64,000 nt of DNA from Chionoecetes opilio (lineage: Eukaryota > Arthropoda > Malacostraca > Decapoda > Majidae). The stretch spans positions 602,501 to 666,500 of the forward strand of contig JACEEZ010011076.1 of NCBI GenBank assembly GCA_016584305.1. The letters run 5' to 3'. Position numbers and translations under genes: made by a program. A model generated the notes under the pieces. That model was not told where the DNA came from. It searched no databases and saw nothing but the letters and a program-made list of their open reading frames with translations. Below are positions 1 to 11,472 of this stretch, in pieces (position 1 is the first letter of the stretch; each line of letters starts with the position of its first letter).

Positions 1-242
1 CCTCGCTTTGCTGTTACCTCCCCTTTATCCCCGCTATAGGTTAGGATAAGCAACCAATGTCTAGGTTAGGTTAGTGAACTAGCGGGGGAGGGTTTGGTTA
101 GGTTACGTAACCAATGTTCATGTATTTTATTAAACTGCAGTTATATCCTTGTAAAGATTGAACGGGAATTTTTCCGGGAATAGGTAGGTAATTCCCGTAG
201 ACAATCAGTTATATATTTTTATGTATTTTTCGGCCATATATT

Positions 243-512
243 CAATGGCGTAGCTACTGGGGGGCACGTGCCCCCCCATGAGAATCCGGTGCCCCACCAG
301 GTGCTCCCCCACTGGCCACGGCTGCCGGAATCTATATAATGCTCTAATATCCACCACTGATCTGATCACCACTTAGAATATGCCCTTATACCCGTAACCC
401 TTCTATGTGGCATCAGAATGCCCCTGAGGTCCGGTTGTTTGCCTAGTGCCCCCCTCCCATACTCAGCTGTGCCCCCCCCCCAGGTGCCCCCTACCTAGCA
501 ACACCGCTGCTA
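243..512. mobile_element. short TIR element (MITE)
   Basis: The stretch starts CAATGGCGTAGCTA and ends with an imperfect inverted copy (TAGCAACACCGCTG). C- and G-rich runs lie just inside both ends. No open frame and no clear target duplication are visible. The ends resemble hAT-type non-autonomous elements, but that assignment is inference. Confidence 0.4.
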
Positions 513-1496
513 ACAAAGCAATCCAGTCCTTTAACAACCCACAAACTACGTAGCAAAAAAAAAAATATATAATTATATCCTAACCACAATCCTCTGCGAC
601 GTTGTTACTGAGTTCGAAGCACTAACGAACCCTATCAATATATGCTTTAAAATACATACTACAAAACTATACCAACACTATTACTAACTCACATATACTA
701 ATGTTTAAGACTTAGATAACGTTACAGGTCAAAAACTATTGGTCAAAGGTCAACAGGTAATCGCGTGGGAAGGAAATAAGGGAAAGGTTTAGTGTTTCGA
801 AGCAGTGTTGAGTTCCTTGAGTAATCAGTACGAACGGTCAAACGACAGTCGAGAGCGAGCCGGCGAAGGGGCAGGACGCGTGTGCAAGCAGCTGGGAGGA
901 GGAAGAGGATGATTTTTGGCCAAACCACGCATTATTTTGTTGCGTTTCTTCATATTTCTGCAGCGTAAGGTAGTAGAGAGAGAAAGGGAGGGAGTGGGAG
1001 AGGAATGAGTGAGCAGTGGCTGATCTGAAATCTCATTGGCCACATAATCTACTACTCGTACCAAAGTAGTTGCCTCTTTTTACCGCTCAAAATCCCGCGT
1101 TCCGACGGGTCCCCAGTTTTGTTATGGAGTAGGGGGGGTAACTGCAAAATGAGGCATTTCCAACGATTTTTAATGTGACCATCATTCTTAAGACATCAAA
1201 ATACATAGGAAAAGATCACTTTTAACCTCTTACTAAAAAACTGGTTGGAAGTACCAATTTACCACCACAGGGCCACGGGAGGTGCGTCAGTGTGGTGGTG
1301 AGGCTGACAGGACGATAATCAAGGCCTTTTTCAGTGTTTTTTTTATTTTTTTTTAATATTTTACAACGCTTGAGTTTTAAAGAGTCTTTTACTCTAGTTT
1401 ATCAGTGGAGTTTTTTTCTCCAGACCCTCACAGATCCCTTTAGATACCTCTAAAACGTAGGTAATTATATAGTGGGGAGAGATGCCCCCTTCCCCC
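513..1496. other. unassigned interval
   Basis: No gene is recognised. A moderately GC-rich patch lies at about 835-930, and the short open frames on the minus strand there show no domain. The rest is AT-rich sequence with poly-T runs. Confidence 0.5.
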
Positions 1497-1703
1497 TTAA
1501 CCCCTTCACACAGATATTTCCTTTGCTATAAAAAATCGTCTGTTAGCCATAAAATTACGAAAAGTAACTGAATATACCAAATTAGTTAGTCGACAAGGAT
1601 ACTAAACAGGTCATAGCTATAAAATATTGCTTATATTAATTAAAAATCGTCTAATGGTACCCAAATTACAATGGAAATTACGCTCTGGGTCTCAAGGGGT
1701 TAA
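1497..1703. mobile_element. TTAA-flanked MITE, copy 1
   Basis: A ~207-bp block is bounded by TTAACCCCTT and AAGGGGTTAA. A close copy lies at 17441-17653, so the ends are defined by two independent insertions. TTAA at both boundaries is the target duplication expected of piggyBac-type transposition. It has no coding capacity. Confidence 0.7.
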
Positions 1704-1739
1704 ATCTCCCTAAATTACCCCCCTGGACCCCTAAAAAAT

Positions 1740-1960
1740 AATATATAGTTAGTACGTATTACTAATCTAACTTCACTATAACCTAACCTAACCTCATCAA
1801 TAACCACCTAGTGAGACCCCCAAAAATAATTAGTTACTAACTTGACTTTAAATACCCTAACCTAACCTGGTCACATTCTAGAAGCCTTTCCCGCCCTTAG
1901 GTCTCGCAAGGAGGTTATTGGTAAGGTTATGGTAGGTTTTAGTGAGGTTAGGTTAGTACT
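1740..1960. repeat. scattered TTAGG/CCTAA telomere-like motifs
   Basis: Several CCTAACCTAACC and GGTTAGGTTAG stretches occur here, and similar ones at 40-130 and 29735-29756. TTAGG is the ancestral arthropod telomere repeat. These are short interspersed interstitial runs, not a telomere. Confidence 0.55.
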
Positions 1961-2461
1961 AATATGTTTTTTGGGGATCTATGGGGGTCATTTAGGGGTT
2001 GGGGAAGAAAGGGGTTATCTCCCCACTTTATAAATATGTTTTAGAAGTAGCTGAAGGGATCTGTGAAGGTCTGGAGATAAAAAGCCCACTAATAAGGGCG
2101 GGAAAGGAATTAAACTTAAAAATGTTACCAGGTTTATAAGGAAGGAGCCAGTATTGCTGGTGATTTGGTGGTAGGTGTGTATGTGGATTAAAATAGTCAT
2201 TATTAATGTTATGGAATAACTGAAGATGCGGCGGCCGTATTCCAGTTGTGCTTGTGTACTGCAGCGGTTATAGATAAGGTAGCTGGAGGCCCTCATTTGA
2301 TTCATACAATTTTGACGTAGTAGACCAGCATCACCCAGTAAAAGGGAAATTATGGTTATTCCTAATGTTTTATAGGAAAACAGTAAAATAGGGGTTTAGA
2401 ATTGAAGTAACCAGAAAACTAACTCCAGATTCGTGTTCATCATGCCAAAACATCATTACCC

Positions 2462-3366
2462 CTATCCACGCCCCTATAGGTGTCTTGCACGTGACGTCAC
2501 AGCCCTTGTTGTGGCTGCGACAGGCGCGGGAAATGCGAGCTGGAGGACCAACAAACTCCACTTGCCGCCCGTGTTTGCCAGCTTATGGTAATTTTCCCCT
2601 ACCAAATATATATTTATCCGTATAAAGGATATACTGTTATCTTCGGAAATGCTTGTTCTATAATATTATCAAATAAAAAACCGTAAAACACACTAAAGAA
2701 AGGCCATTATGAGACTCAAGAAATATGCATGAACTTAATATTCACCAACTCCAGCTCCCATTTAATATTTTGCTCGAAAACTTTTTACATGGACAATATC
2801 AATAGAAGCGGAATTTCATTAGCTTTCCATTGATATATTTCGTTATCTGATAAATTAATTAGAAGCATGCATAAATTAGCGTTAACTAAATAAGTAACAT
2901 CATGAAATCGGGTAATTTTTCCCGATTGATGAGGTTATTTATTTAGTTAACGCTAATTTATACATGCTGCTAATTCATTTATCAGATAATTAAATATATC
3001 AATGGAAAGCTAATGAAATTCCGCTTCTATTGATATTGTCCATGTAAAAAGTTTCCGAGCAAAATATTAAATGGGAGCTGGAGTTGGTGAATATTAAGCT
3101 CATGCATATTTCTTGAGTCTCATAATGGCCTTTCTTTAGTGTGTTTTACGGTTTTTTATTTGATAATATTATAGAACAAGCATTTCCGAAGATAACAGTA
3201 TATCTTTTATACTGATAAACATATATTTGGTAGGGGAAAATTACCATAAGCTGGCAAACACGGGCGGCAAGTGGAGTTTGTTGGTCCTCCAGCTCGCTCC
3301 GACGGGCGGCATTTGGCTTGAAGCCGCTAGATCGTGACGTCAGTGCAAGACACCTATACGTGCCTA
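2462..3366. mobile_element. foldback element, copy 1 (~450-bp inverted arms)
   Basis: Two long arms are reverse complements around a centre at about 2915-2930 (AATCGGG ... CCCGATT). The outer arms share GTGACGTCA and GCAAGACACCTATA. The inner ~300 bp of each arm is shared with copies at 15268-16165, 32196-33310 and 60130-60441. There are no open frames. The family has a conserved core and variable outer arms. Relationship to Mutator-like elements is inferred from the 9-bp duplication around the 32 kb copy. Confidence 0.8.
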
Positions 3367-3996
3367 GTTTTCATGAAATTGGTGATATCAAAATTTCAAA
3401 TTGGAAAATTAAAAAAATAAAATATTGTTTGAATAACAACAAATATGAGGTGTAGTACGTAAAAAATGTATAGAGTATTAAAAATAGAGCAGGCAAAGAA
3501 AGACCTTTCTATAGAGCTACATTCAGTTTTGAATTTAAGTAACCGAGAAAATTATGGATGTATCAACCATTTAGATAGCCATGAAATAGGGTCAAAATAA
3601 CAGTAAGCCACGTTATGAATCAATAATAAAGCAGCAGAGGACATGTACTGTTGAGGGGAATTATCAGATTGAATATTAGTTTTTATTACTTTCTTTTCTA
3701 TAATGTTGTGATTAAATGGTAATATGGTGCTTTTGTGTTTCTTTTTTTTTTTCTTTTGCGTTGATTCAACCTTTTTGTTGAAGGAAACTGGCTGTTGGGT
3801 CATGGCCTGAACGGGGTCAGGGGTCGCCCTAACGTGTTTTTAATTTTTATTTCCTATTTCTTCAGTTTTTGTTTTGTGGAATTTTATGTTTCTTCATTCA
3901 CTAAAGGATTCTCTATATTTTTCTTGCATTTTTGAAGTCTTTTGGAAAATATGTGAAGAATAATTCACTTGTAATGAGCATCTCATGTATTGTAAG
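3367..3996. other. unassigned interval
   Basis: AT-rich sequence with poly-A and poly-T runs. The 83-residue minus-strand open frame at 3552-3803 is lysine-rich and looks like chance. No gene or repeat boundary is recognised. Confidence 0.5.
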
Positions 3997-4787
3997 CAGT
4001 GCCGGATTTAGATGTCACTGGGCCCTGGGCACTGGGGCTGGGCGGGGCCCCCTATGATCTTACTATAATCACGTGAGCTACTATGCCTACTAATTACGTG
4101 TTTCATAATGTCATGCAGTAGGATTATAATAATTACAATTAATACAAGAATCCAAGCCAGACGTGAACACATTTGCACTTTGTCCATATTAGCTATTCCT
4201 ACTTTCTATGACTGAAAAAAACTAATGCGTCAAGATGAACACAACTGTACATGTAGTGATGTAAACATTCTATAGTCAATAATTATATAATCCAAGCTCC
4301 CTTATTTTGTCATTGTGTTTTCTTCCTTAGCCTAGTTATTTATGTGACAGTATGCGATAGTCATAAAATGAAGTGAAATATCAAATGCGTCGGATTGCTT
4401 AAGTTAGCATTAAAAACTAATAGAGAAATGAGAATTTACCTTTAGAAATAAGGTGGTCAGTGGTCAGTGCACGCTAAACCAAGGTTGCCGATGTGACGGC
4501 TGTGACGCTCACGCCAGCTGACTCCGCTGAGACGCTGGGCCTGACATAGGGGTTTGGTGCATTAAAAAATGATCAATATTTGGAGTTGGAAAATAAGTAT
4601 AACAAAACTATTTATTTTTCTTAATCATAGCCTATATTATAATGAAGTTGTTTTTATTCACTCTCCTAGATGGGGGATGCAAATAATTACAATTGATTTC
4701 TGGTAATTACCAGCAGATGCGCGGGGCCCCTATAAGCGCGGGGCCCTGGGCACAGGCCCGTTGTGCCCTGCCCTAAATCCGGGCCTG
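3997..4787. mobile_element. hAT-type non-autonomous element with 8-bp TSD
   Basis: The ends are CAGTGCCGGATTTAG and CTAAATCCGGGCCTG. The element is flanked by the perfect 8-bp direct repeat ATTGTAAG at 3989-3996 and 4788-4795. An 8-bp duplication with CAG...CTG ends is the hAT signature. GGGGCCC-rich subterminal sequence is present at both ends. No transposase is encoded. Confidence 0.85.
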
Positions 4788-4795
4788 ATTGTAAG

Positions 4796-5399
4796 CCAGT
4801 AACTGAAGAAAAAAAAATGACTACACAAACATTAAGCTCAAAATGGTGATGATGGAGCAGTGCTTGCAGACAGTGAAGAAGCACTCGCCTCATACACTGA
4901 CAGACACCCCCCTGCAGTGACAGCAGTCATGACTTGTAGAATGCAGATTTATAGATCAAAGAACAGCTGGCTCATCTACAACATGAAAGATCTTGCAACC
5001 AAAAGAGAAGGAATAAAGCAGCGAACTCCATCAATATTGAGGAATATTTGTAAATGATACTTTTTTTCTTTCTTATATGTAACACATAGCCTTGAAAAGG
5101 CAAAACCAAGGACTGATGCTATATTCTATACTAGGAAGGAGCTTTAACCAGCTATTGATTAACATAACTTATTAGAAAAGGCTAGTAATACTGTAGCAGC
5201 ACATCTTTAGGGCCATGAAATAGTGACTTACAATGACTAGGAAATCGAGCAGGTATACTTCATGGGATTAAAAACCTTGTCGATAATAGAAGAGTTTTAT
5301 CCTTACAAATTATTTCAAAGTCACAAAGATTAAAGGTACATAAAAATTGCACATAGGAATCCCTGATTCTTAATTCATCCAAATCATTCATTAAGATTG
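4796..5399. other. unassigned interval upstream of BBIP1
   Basis: The 65-residue plus-strand open frame at 4860-5057 has no recognisable domain. A 5' non-coding exon of BBIP1 could lie in or above this stretch, but I cannot identify one. Confidence 0.4.
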
Positions 5400-5705
5400 T
5401 TATAGTAAGGTAAAGATGGGGGCGGGCATACACTATGCTGCGCGTGGCCTCGGTGCTCATCTCTGTCGCATTAGCCTTTGAGCCTGTGGTGGGTGACAAC
5501 CCGCTACCCCGGGACACAGGGCTAGTGTGACATCCAGGTTACCACAATTACCTTCCAGAGGTTTCCCCAGTACCCATTTATCGACCATCCCCGAAAGAGA
5601 GGAAGAACACAGCTGGTTGGGCTGGCCGCCGACTGGGCTGGCCCGGATTCGAACCAGGGCCCGCAGATTCGTAGCCAGGCGAACTAGCCGCTACACCACG
5701 GAGGC
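5400..5705 (-). mobile_element. tRNA-derived SINE
   Basis: Read on the minus strand, a tRNA-like head starts at 5705. It has an A-box-like TGGTGTAGCGGCTAGT (5698-5683) and a perfect B box GGTTCGAATCC (5655-5645). These internal RNA polymerase III promoter boxes are followed by ~230 bp of non-tRNA body ending in CCCCATCTTTACCTTA. A piece of the same tail recurs at 11931-11978. The head lacks a 3' acceptor stem, so this is a SINE, not a tRNA gene. Confidence 0.75.
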
Positions 5706-5848
5706 GGACAATATTATAGCGACACTATTGTTATAGTGCTGCAGCTGTAGTCAAACACCAAAAGGTGGTAAAGTAATATATTTCTGTATTTCATCAGGTG
5801 TGGTGGTGGCTTCAAAACGGCTGCAGTAGCTGAAGGCACTCCTGTAAG

Positions 5849-6097
5849 ATGCATGAGGGTTCAGGACCTGCCCCACCACTGAAGGAGGTGCTGCCACGCA
5901 AAGGCATACTCTACCAGGAGGACTTTGCGTACCTGGCCTTGTGCCGCCCCAAGCTGATGCCTCTCAAATCAGTGACCTTGGAGAAGCTGGAGGCCATGCA
6001 GAAGAGTGCCCAGGAGAAGTTGAAGCAGCAGCAGGAGCAGCAGGAAGAGAACCAGGGGCTGGGCTCAGCCATGGGCAGCAAAACTCGTCCCTTATAA
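5849..6097 (+). CDS. BBIP1: BBSome-interacting protein 1 (BBIP1/BBIP10)
   Basis: An 82-residue protein matching the small BBSome subunit BBIP1 (human protein ~92 residues). The BBSome is an octameric coat complex that carries membrane proteins along cilia. The conserved core runs from residue ~12 to 62: KEVLPRKG, then a CRPKLMPLKS block (residues ~32-41), then VTLEKLEAMQKSAQ leading into a Gln/Glu-rich helical tail. This order and spacing are diagnostic. The exon opens after a consensus acceptor ending at 5797 (TTTCATCAG). An in-frame TGA lies between that acceptor and ATG 5849, which fixes the start. The whole coding sequence sits in one exon; the 5' non-coding exon was not found. LMBRD2 starts ~1 kb downstream on the same strand. 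No breaks are seen. Confidence 0.88.
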   Translation: MHEGSGPAPPLKEVLPRKGILYQEDFAYLALCRPKLMPLKSVTLEKLEAMQKSAQEKLKQQQEQQEENQGLGSAMGSKTRPL

Positions 6098-7095
6098 GTC
6101 CACTGTGAGGCATTTGTACTGAAGGTCCTTAGAGTAAGCTGCACATGCCACACACACTGATAAGTGTGATATAAAAATGTGTTAAGCCTCATATAGCACA
6201 CACCTGCACATAAACTAAGATTACTGGACCTTCTTGTTTGTATCTTGGAACTTCTGAAAGATATGTATATACGTCTCCTCCTGCACATGTGACTGATGTA
6301 ACACCTTTCACTTTGTTTTGCAAAAATTTGTGAAAGCTTGATTTAATTTGTGGCAGAAAACTGAACTCTGAAGTGAAGAAAAATTCTGATGATATCACTC
6401 ATAATCCTGCTGAAAGTTATGAGGTTTATATATTATTACATTTCGTGAGTCACCTTATGAATAATTGATGTCTTTTAGGAGATTCCTTCCTTACATCTTT
6501 TTTTGTATTCAGAATGCCTCAAGAAAGTAGAGTTGTAAAACCATTGTCAGCATTGCAAAGAAGTTATGCTGTTTCACAATGTGGCAAACCTAGATAAGAA
6601 GGGTATAAAGATTGCATGATACAAAAAACAGAGAAAATCTCCCAGTGGAAATACAGGAAAGAAGGGGCTGAACTACTTGCATTGGTGACAGTACCAGCAA
6701 TTATTAGCATTGAGTCGAAGAGATTAGCTTCATCAAATGGTTCCACTATGGAATGATGTCTGCTCATCCTCCAAGAAAGAAAGATCAAGTAGATTGAAGC
6801 AGTCTCCTGGATGTCACCTGAACCCAGAACTGCTTAGCTTGAATTTGAAAGTGTCTGAAGTGCCTGTAGTGAATTACAACCCAAGATATTCATTAAGCCG
6901 TCACCATATAAAGAGGAAGCGATTCCTTAATGAGTCGGGTTATACATGTGACAGACTAGAAGAATGAAAAGAAAGACAGAATGGTAAATATAACTTCTAA
7001 AAGGTAATTCAGTAAGCTTGAAGAAGAGAAAAGCGGATTGTGGTTAAAGCTTCTGAAATTTATTAAGTTTCTGAGTTGTTCATCACTTCAGCAAA
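6098..7095 (+). other. BBIP1 3' UTR and LMBRD2 upstream sequence
   Basis: No further coding exon is recognised. A plausible acceptor (ATCACTTCAG, ending 7091) lies four bases before the LMBRD2 start codon, suggesting a 5' UTR intron whose upstream exon is unidentified. The open frame at 6737-6967 shows no domain. Confidence 0.4.
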
Positions 7096-10000
7096 ATGAG
7101 TGTAGGGCCTTTAGTGGTGGAGGTGTTGCTGACGTTCATGGTGGCGGCGGTGGTGCTGTTCCGCTACGGCAACTGGTACCGCCATCACCTGGTGGTCACC
7201 CTGTCGGTCCTGGTGGCCTGGTACTTCTCCATGCTCATCGTCTTCATCCTGCCTCTTGACGTCTCCAATGTGAGTCTCCTAGGATTACTTTTCTTGTTAT
7301 TATTACTCCTATCATCATTTTTTTTATCATTTATAGAGAGGATGCTACCACGTGTAGGAACTACCACGTGTAGGTCTCGCACCCTCTTGTAGCTAAGTTA
7401 TTTTCTTATGTTCTTATGCTGAGGGAGAAGAGAAAATGTATGATTGCCTTTAGACTATATTACAGTTTAAGCTTCATTCCAATGATCGGTCCATTTCCTA
7501 TTATTTCAGACAATCTACGAGAACTGCCTGCAGGACTTCAAAGAGCAGACAGCAGCCAACCCCACCAGGGCTTTGCTACCTGATGGAGAGAATGGGGACA
7601 ACAGTACCCTTATGGCTGCTGATCTAGTCCTTGAGGAAGTGGGTGGTAGCAACATCACCAACACCACCCTGCCGCCTCCTGCCGTGGGCTGCCTCATGCC
7701 CTGGAGCTTGGTGCCGGCGGGGGTGTTCCCGGTGTTCTGGAGGGTTGTCTACTGGACCTCACAGTTCTTGACATGGTAACTCGGCAGTGGGTGTGTGTGT
7801 GTGTGTGGTTTATTTATTTGCGACTTTATTTTACTGTACGTAGATATCTTCTTCATAGAGCTATGTATGTCATTTTGATATGTTTTTGATATTTCTGCAA
7901 ATGTTCAAAGCTGTACATACTTTATTTTCTTTGCTTTTACCTGTTTATTTTCATGGAGGCGTGCATGAAATTTTCAGATTGATGGTCGTCTTGTCATTGC
8001 AAGTTGTTTTCCTTTGTTTTGTGCTGCAATATTTTTGCTGTAAATATTATTCCCAAGAAGACATGACCTTGTGCTGTTTATTGTGGAGTGTTATCCATTT
8101 CTCCATTAATTATATTGTTGCAGTACATTACAGCATTCAGAGAGGAAACATGAAATAACTTAACTCTTTTCATTCACCTTTGTGCTGGAAATGTTGAAAT
8201 TCTCGTCTGTCTAGTCACTCAGTAACTCTTTTGGCAGGCTGATATTGCCTCTGATGCAGTCTTACACAAAAGCTGGGGATTTCACCTTCGGCTCCAAGCT
8301 GCGCTCTGCTCTGATAGACAATATTATTTACTATGGGTCATACCTGCTTATTGTGGGCATCCTGCTGCTGTATATTGCCTTCACTGACATGGGCCTGGAC
8401 GGGTGAGTACTTGCTAACTGTGTGAAAGTCTGAAAATTTGCATGTTTAAAAACAATATTATGTTTTCCAAACTATTACGATGAAAGCTGGAAATCTCTGG
8501 CAGAAGATCATTGTAAAAGTTTCATAAAATCTAAAATCTTTCGTAGATTTTTTATTTTATTATTTGCAACTCTTGAATAATGTCAATTTTCATAAAATCC
8601 CTTTATATATCGAGGATTTGTAAACTAAGCTTTATTGAATATTCAAGTGAACAAACTGCTATGGGTTTCGTGCTGCCTTACACATTTTGGAGAACTGATG
8701 TAACAAAAATTTGAGAGAAAAAATTCTTAATCATTGCAGTATATCAGTTTTTGACAAAGTAGGTTTTGATAACTGGTATGCATTTGAGTGTAGATTTTCC
8801 TAGATAGCATAAATGAAAATTCTTATCAGATGTTATTTCATTACTGTGCACTTATTATAATATTGGATGGCCTAATGATGCCCCGCTCCTTCATCCTCAT
8901 AAGCAAACTACATCACGAATAATTTTCTGTCAGAGCCAAGCTGCGTGCTATTGCTGCCTCCGCCTCCAACACTTGGGGACTGTTTTGGCTGGTGCTGCTG
9001 CTGGGCTATGGCCTGGTGGAGGTGCCCCAGTCTATCTGGCACTCTGCCTCCACCCTCCACACCCTCCACCAGGCCTACTTCCGTGCCGCCAAGCTGTCCC
9101 TGGAGCGTGCCGAGTCCAATGAAAGGGTCAGCGATCTCCTTCAGGTGGGGATCAGTGTTGTTGTGGTTTGAAGCCCTGGAGCTTCTTACACTGCTGGGGT
9201 AATTGCTGAACTTCCCAGCCCAATACAGTAACACTAGCTTTGTGCACTAATGAAGTAACTTTGGAGTCTCTCATGACAGTTGGTTAACACTGGAGCCTCT
9301 CATACTGATGAAGTAACATTGTAGCTTTTTATCCTAAAGGGATGACACTTGAGCTTCATTTACATGACCTGCAGAGCATGAGGGCCCTGGGTGGCAGCAT
9401 AGGCCTCGGCCACCCTCTGCGGCCACACATGGACGTGATAGAAAGTAAGGTGCCCTCGGAGCTCCTGGACAGCGTGCGTCGTCACCCACCCCCAGACTCA
9501 CCACACGCTGACGTCCCCTCGGAGAAGGCTCTCGTCAGACTCCATAAACAGGTGAGTCATTGCTCAAAAAGTCTGCTGGAGCCCTTTCTGCATGATTCAT
9601 AATTCCATGTTATGAAATGTATGTCGGTAATGTGCCTCATGGATGGCTAAATACAGCTATTGTTGTATCCCTTTTTTTTTCTTCTTGTGAATAACCTAAA
9701 ATCACATTCCTAATATGTATAGTGGGATTCCAGAATCAATAAGGTACACGTTAAAACATGAAGTACTTGTAGTCAATGGTTATAGGGCAGTGGAGATGAA
9801 TGGATGAGGAGCACCTGGATATGTCAACAGACGATGTAATGCTTGTCTGGGCATAAGGTCATCCAGTCAGTATGATATTGGTTAAAATGGTACTCTCAGC
9901 TGACTAGAAAAGAGTTGTCCATATTAGCAACCCTTGGATCTTGAATTTGATATTAAGGATAAACAAGTGAGTGTATGATCACTTACACTTCTTGAGATTG

Positions 10001-11429
10001 TCGTGTTATTCACAAGCATAGTAGATACTGCAGAAACAATGTTAATGAATACTGCAGCAGATCACAGTTATATTCATGCCGTCCCACCATCACTTGTGCC
10101 TTCCACTCCCAGCTGCTGAAAGCCCTGCAGAACCAGCGCAGAGTCGAGACCCAATGGGGAATCCTGGTGGAGAAAGTGGTGTCTCTCGAGGACACCCACC
10201 GCAACTCTCTCTCCCACGACTCCACCTTCAAGCACTCCACCCCCCCTAACCGCCACCACCTCCTCTCCTACGTCTACACCCCCACCATAGGTAATGACGG
10301 AATAGCAAACCTTCAAGTTGAGCCTCCACCTAATCATATATTGATTTATTTTTTGTCCGTTCATTTGAGTACATCATGTTGGATATTTTTAATGCTCAGA
10401 AGACATACCGTTGGAAGTATACAGCTATTTCCCTTACATCACTTAGTATTAGATGTTTGTTACTCATTGTTTCATCTTTTGCATAAGTGTGTATTGTGTT
10501 TGTACAGAGTGGGTGTGGCGGTGTAAGGTGCGCGGGTACTTGCTGCAGGGGCTGGCGGTGTGCCTGGCCCTGGTGTCCGTGGTGGTGGTGTGGTCCGAGC
10601 TCACCTTCTTCAGCACCAACCCCACCATCTCCCTCTTTGCTGTGTTTGTCAACCTGGCCAAGGCTAACTATGACTACTTCACTATTGAGGTGAGCCATTC
10701 CGTTGACTTGCACACACCACCAACTACTTATTGACTCGTATCTATTGCATGAACCTCTCGCAGTATCTCACCTTTACAATAGTTAATTTGAAGCTTGGCA
10801 CCCTTGAGACTGAAATACACCACTTCTTGTGTATTGTTATCAGTATGCAATTGTCTGTCATATAATTGAGTTTACTGTTGGAATAAGGATTAGTGTCCTC
10901 ATTTATACTTAACTATTTTAATTTTTTGTGTCTGCGTTTCTTCTACTAACAAGACTTTCCCTTCGTTGGAAAAGCCGACTGTATTTATCGTATGTGCATG
11001 AACAGGGAATAAATGGTAGTGAAGCTAGGGCTGTTAAGAATGATGTCAGGAGAACAGAGCATGGTGAGGTGGATGTGCAATGCTACTGTGAGGTTGGCTT
11101 ATCTAGTGAGGCAGATGGAAAATTCAGTTAATTATAGCTAGAAACTCTGCGGTAATGCTGTGCCATGCTTCACTAACTCAGTAGACATTTATGCAATACA
11201 TATATATCAGGCGCCTAGAATTGAAACGGCACAAGCGCCACTTTTAAAAAACTGAGAAAAATGCGCTTAAAGTTAAATCTAATATCTTCATTTGTTATTG
11301 ATTTACTTTGAAAACACTTTAGGTGCATTTTTTTCATTGATAAAAAGTGGCGCTTGTGCCACGTTTTTCTCAAGTTTTTTTAAAGTGGCACTTGTGCCGT
11401 TTCAATTCTAGGTGCCTGATATATTATTA

Positions 11430-11472
<43 letters not shown>

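Noticed and set aside
2398..3544. GAATTGAAGTAACC / GAATTTAAGTAACC as a target duplication around foldback copy 1
   Set aside because: The similarity is imperfect and the adjoining sequences are not inverted repeats, so it does not define the element's ends.
5640..5705. Possible tRNA gene on the minus strand
   Set aside because: A and B boxes are present, but there is no 3' acceptor stem pairing with the 5' end, and the tail is a SINE body that recurs elsewhere.
7880..8158. 92-codon plus-strand hydrophobic frame in LMBRD2 intron 2
   Set aside because: It lies wholly between a good donor (7776) and acceptor (8237) that join the LMBRD2 reading frame exactly. T-rich intron sequence gives hydrophobic residues by chance.
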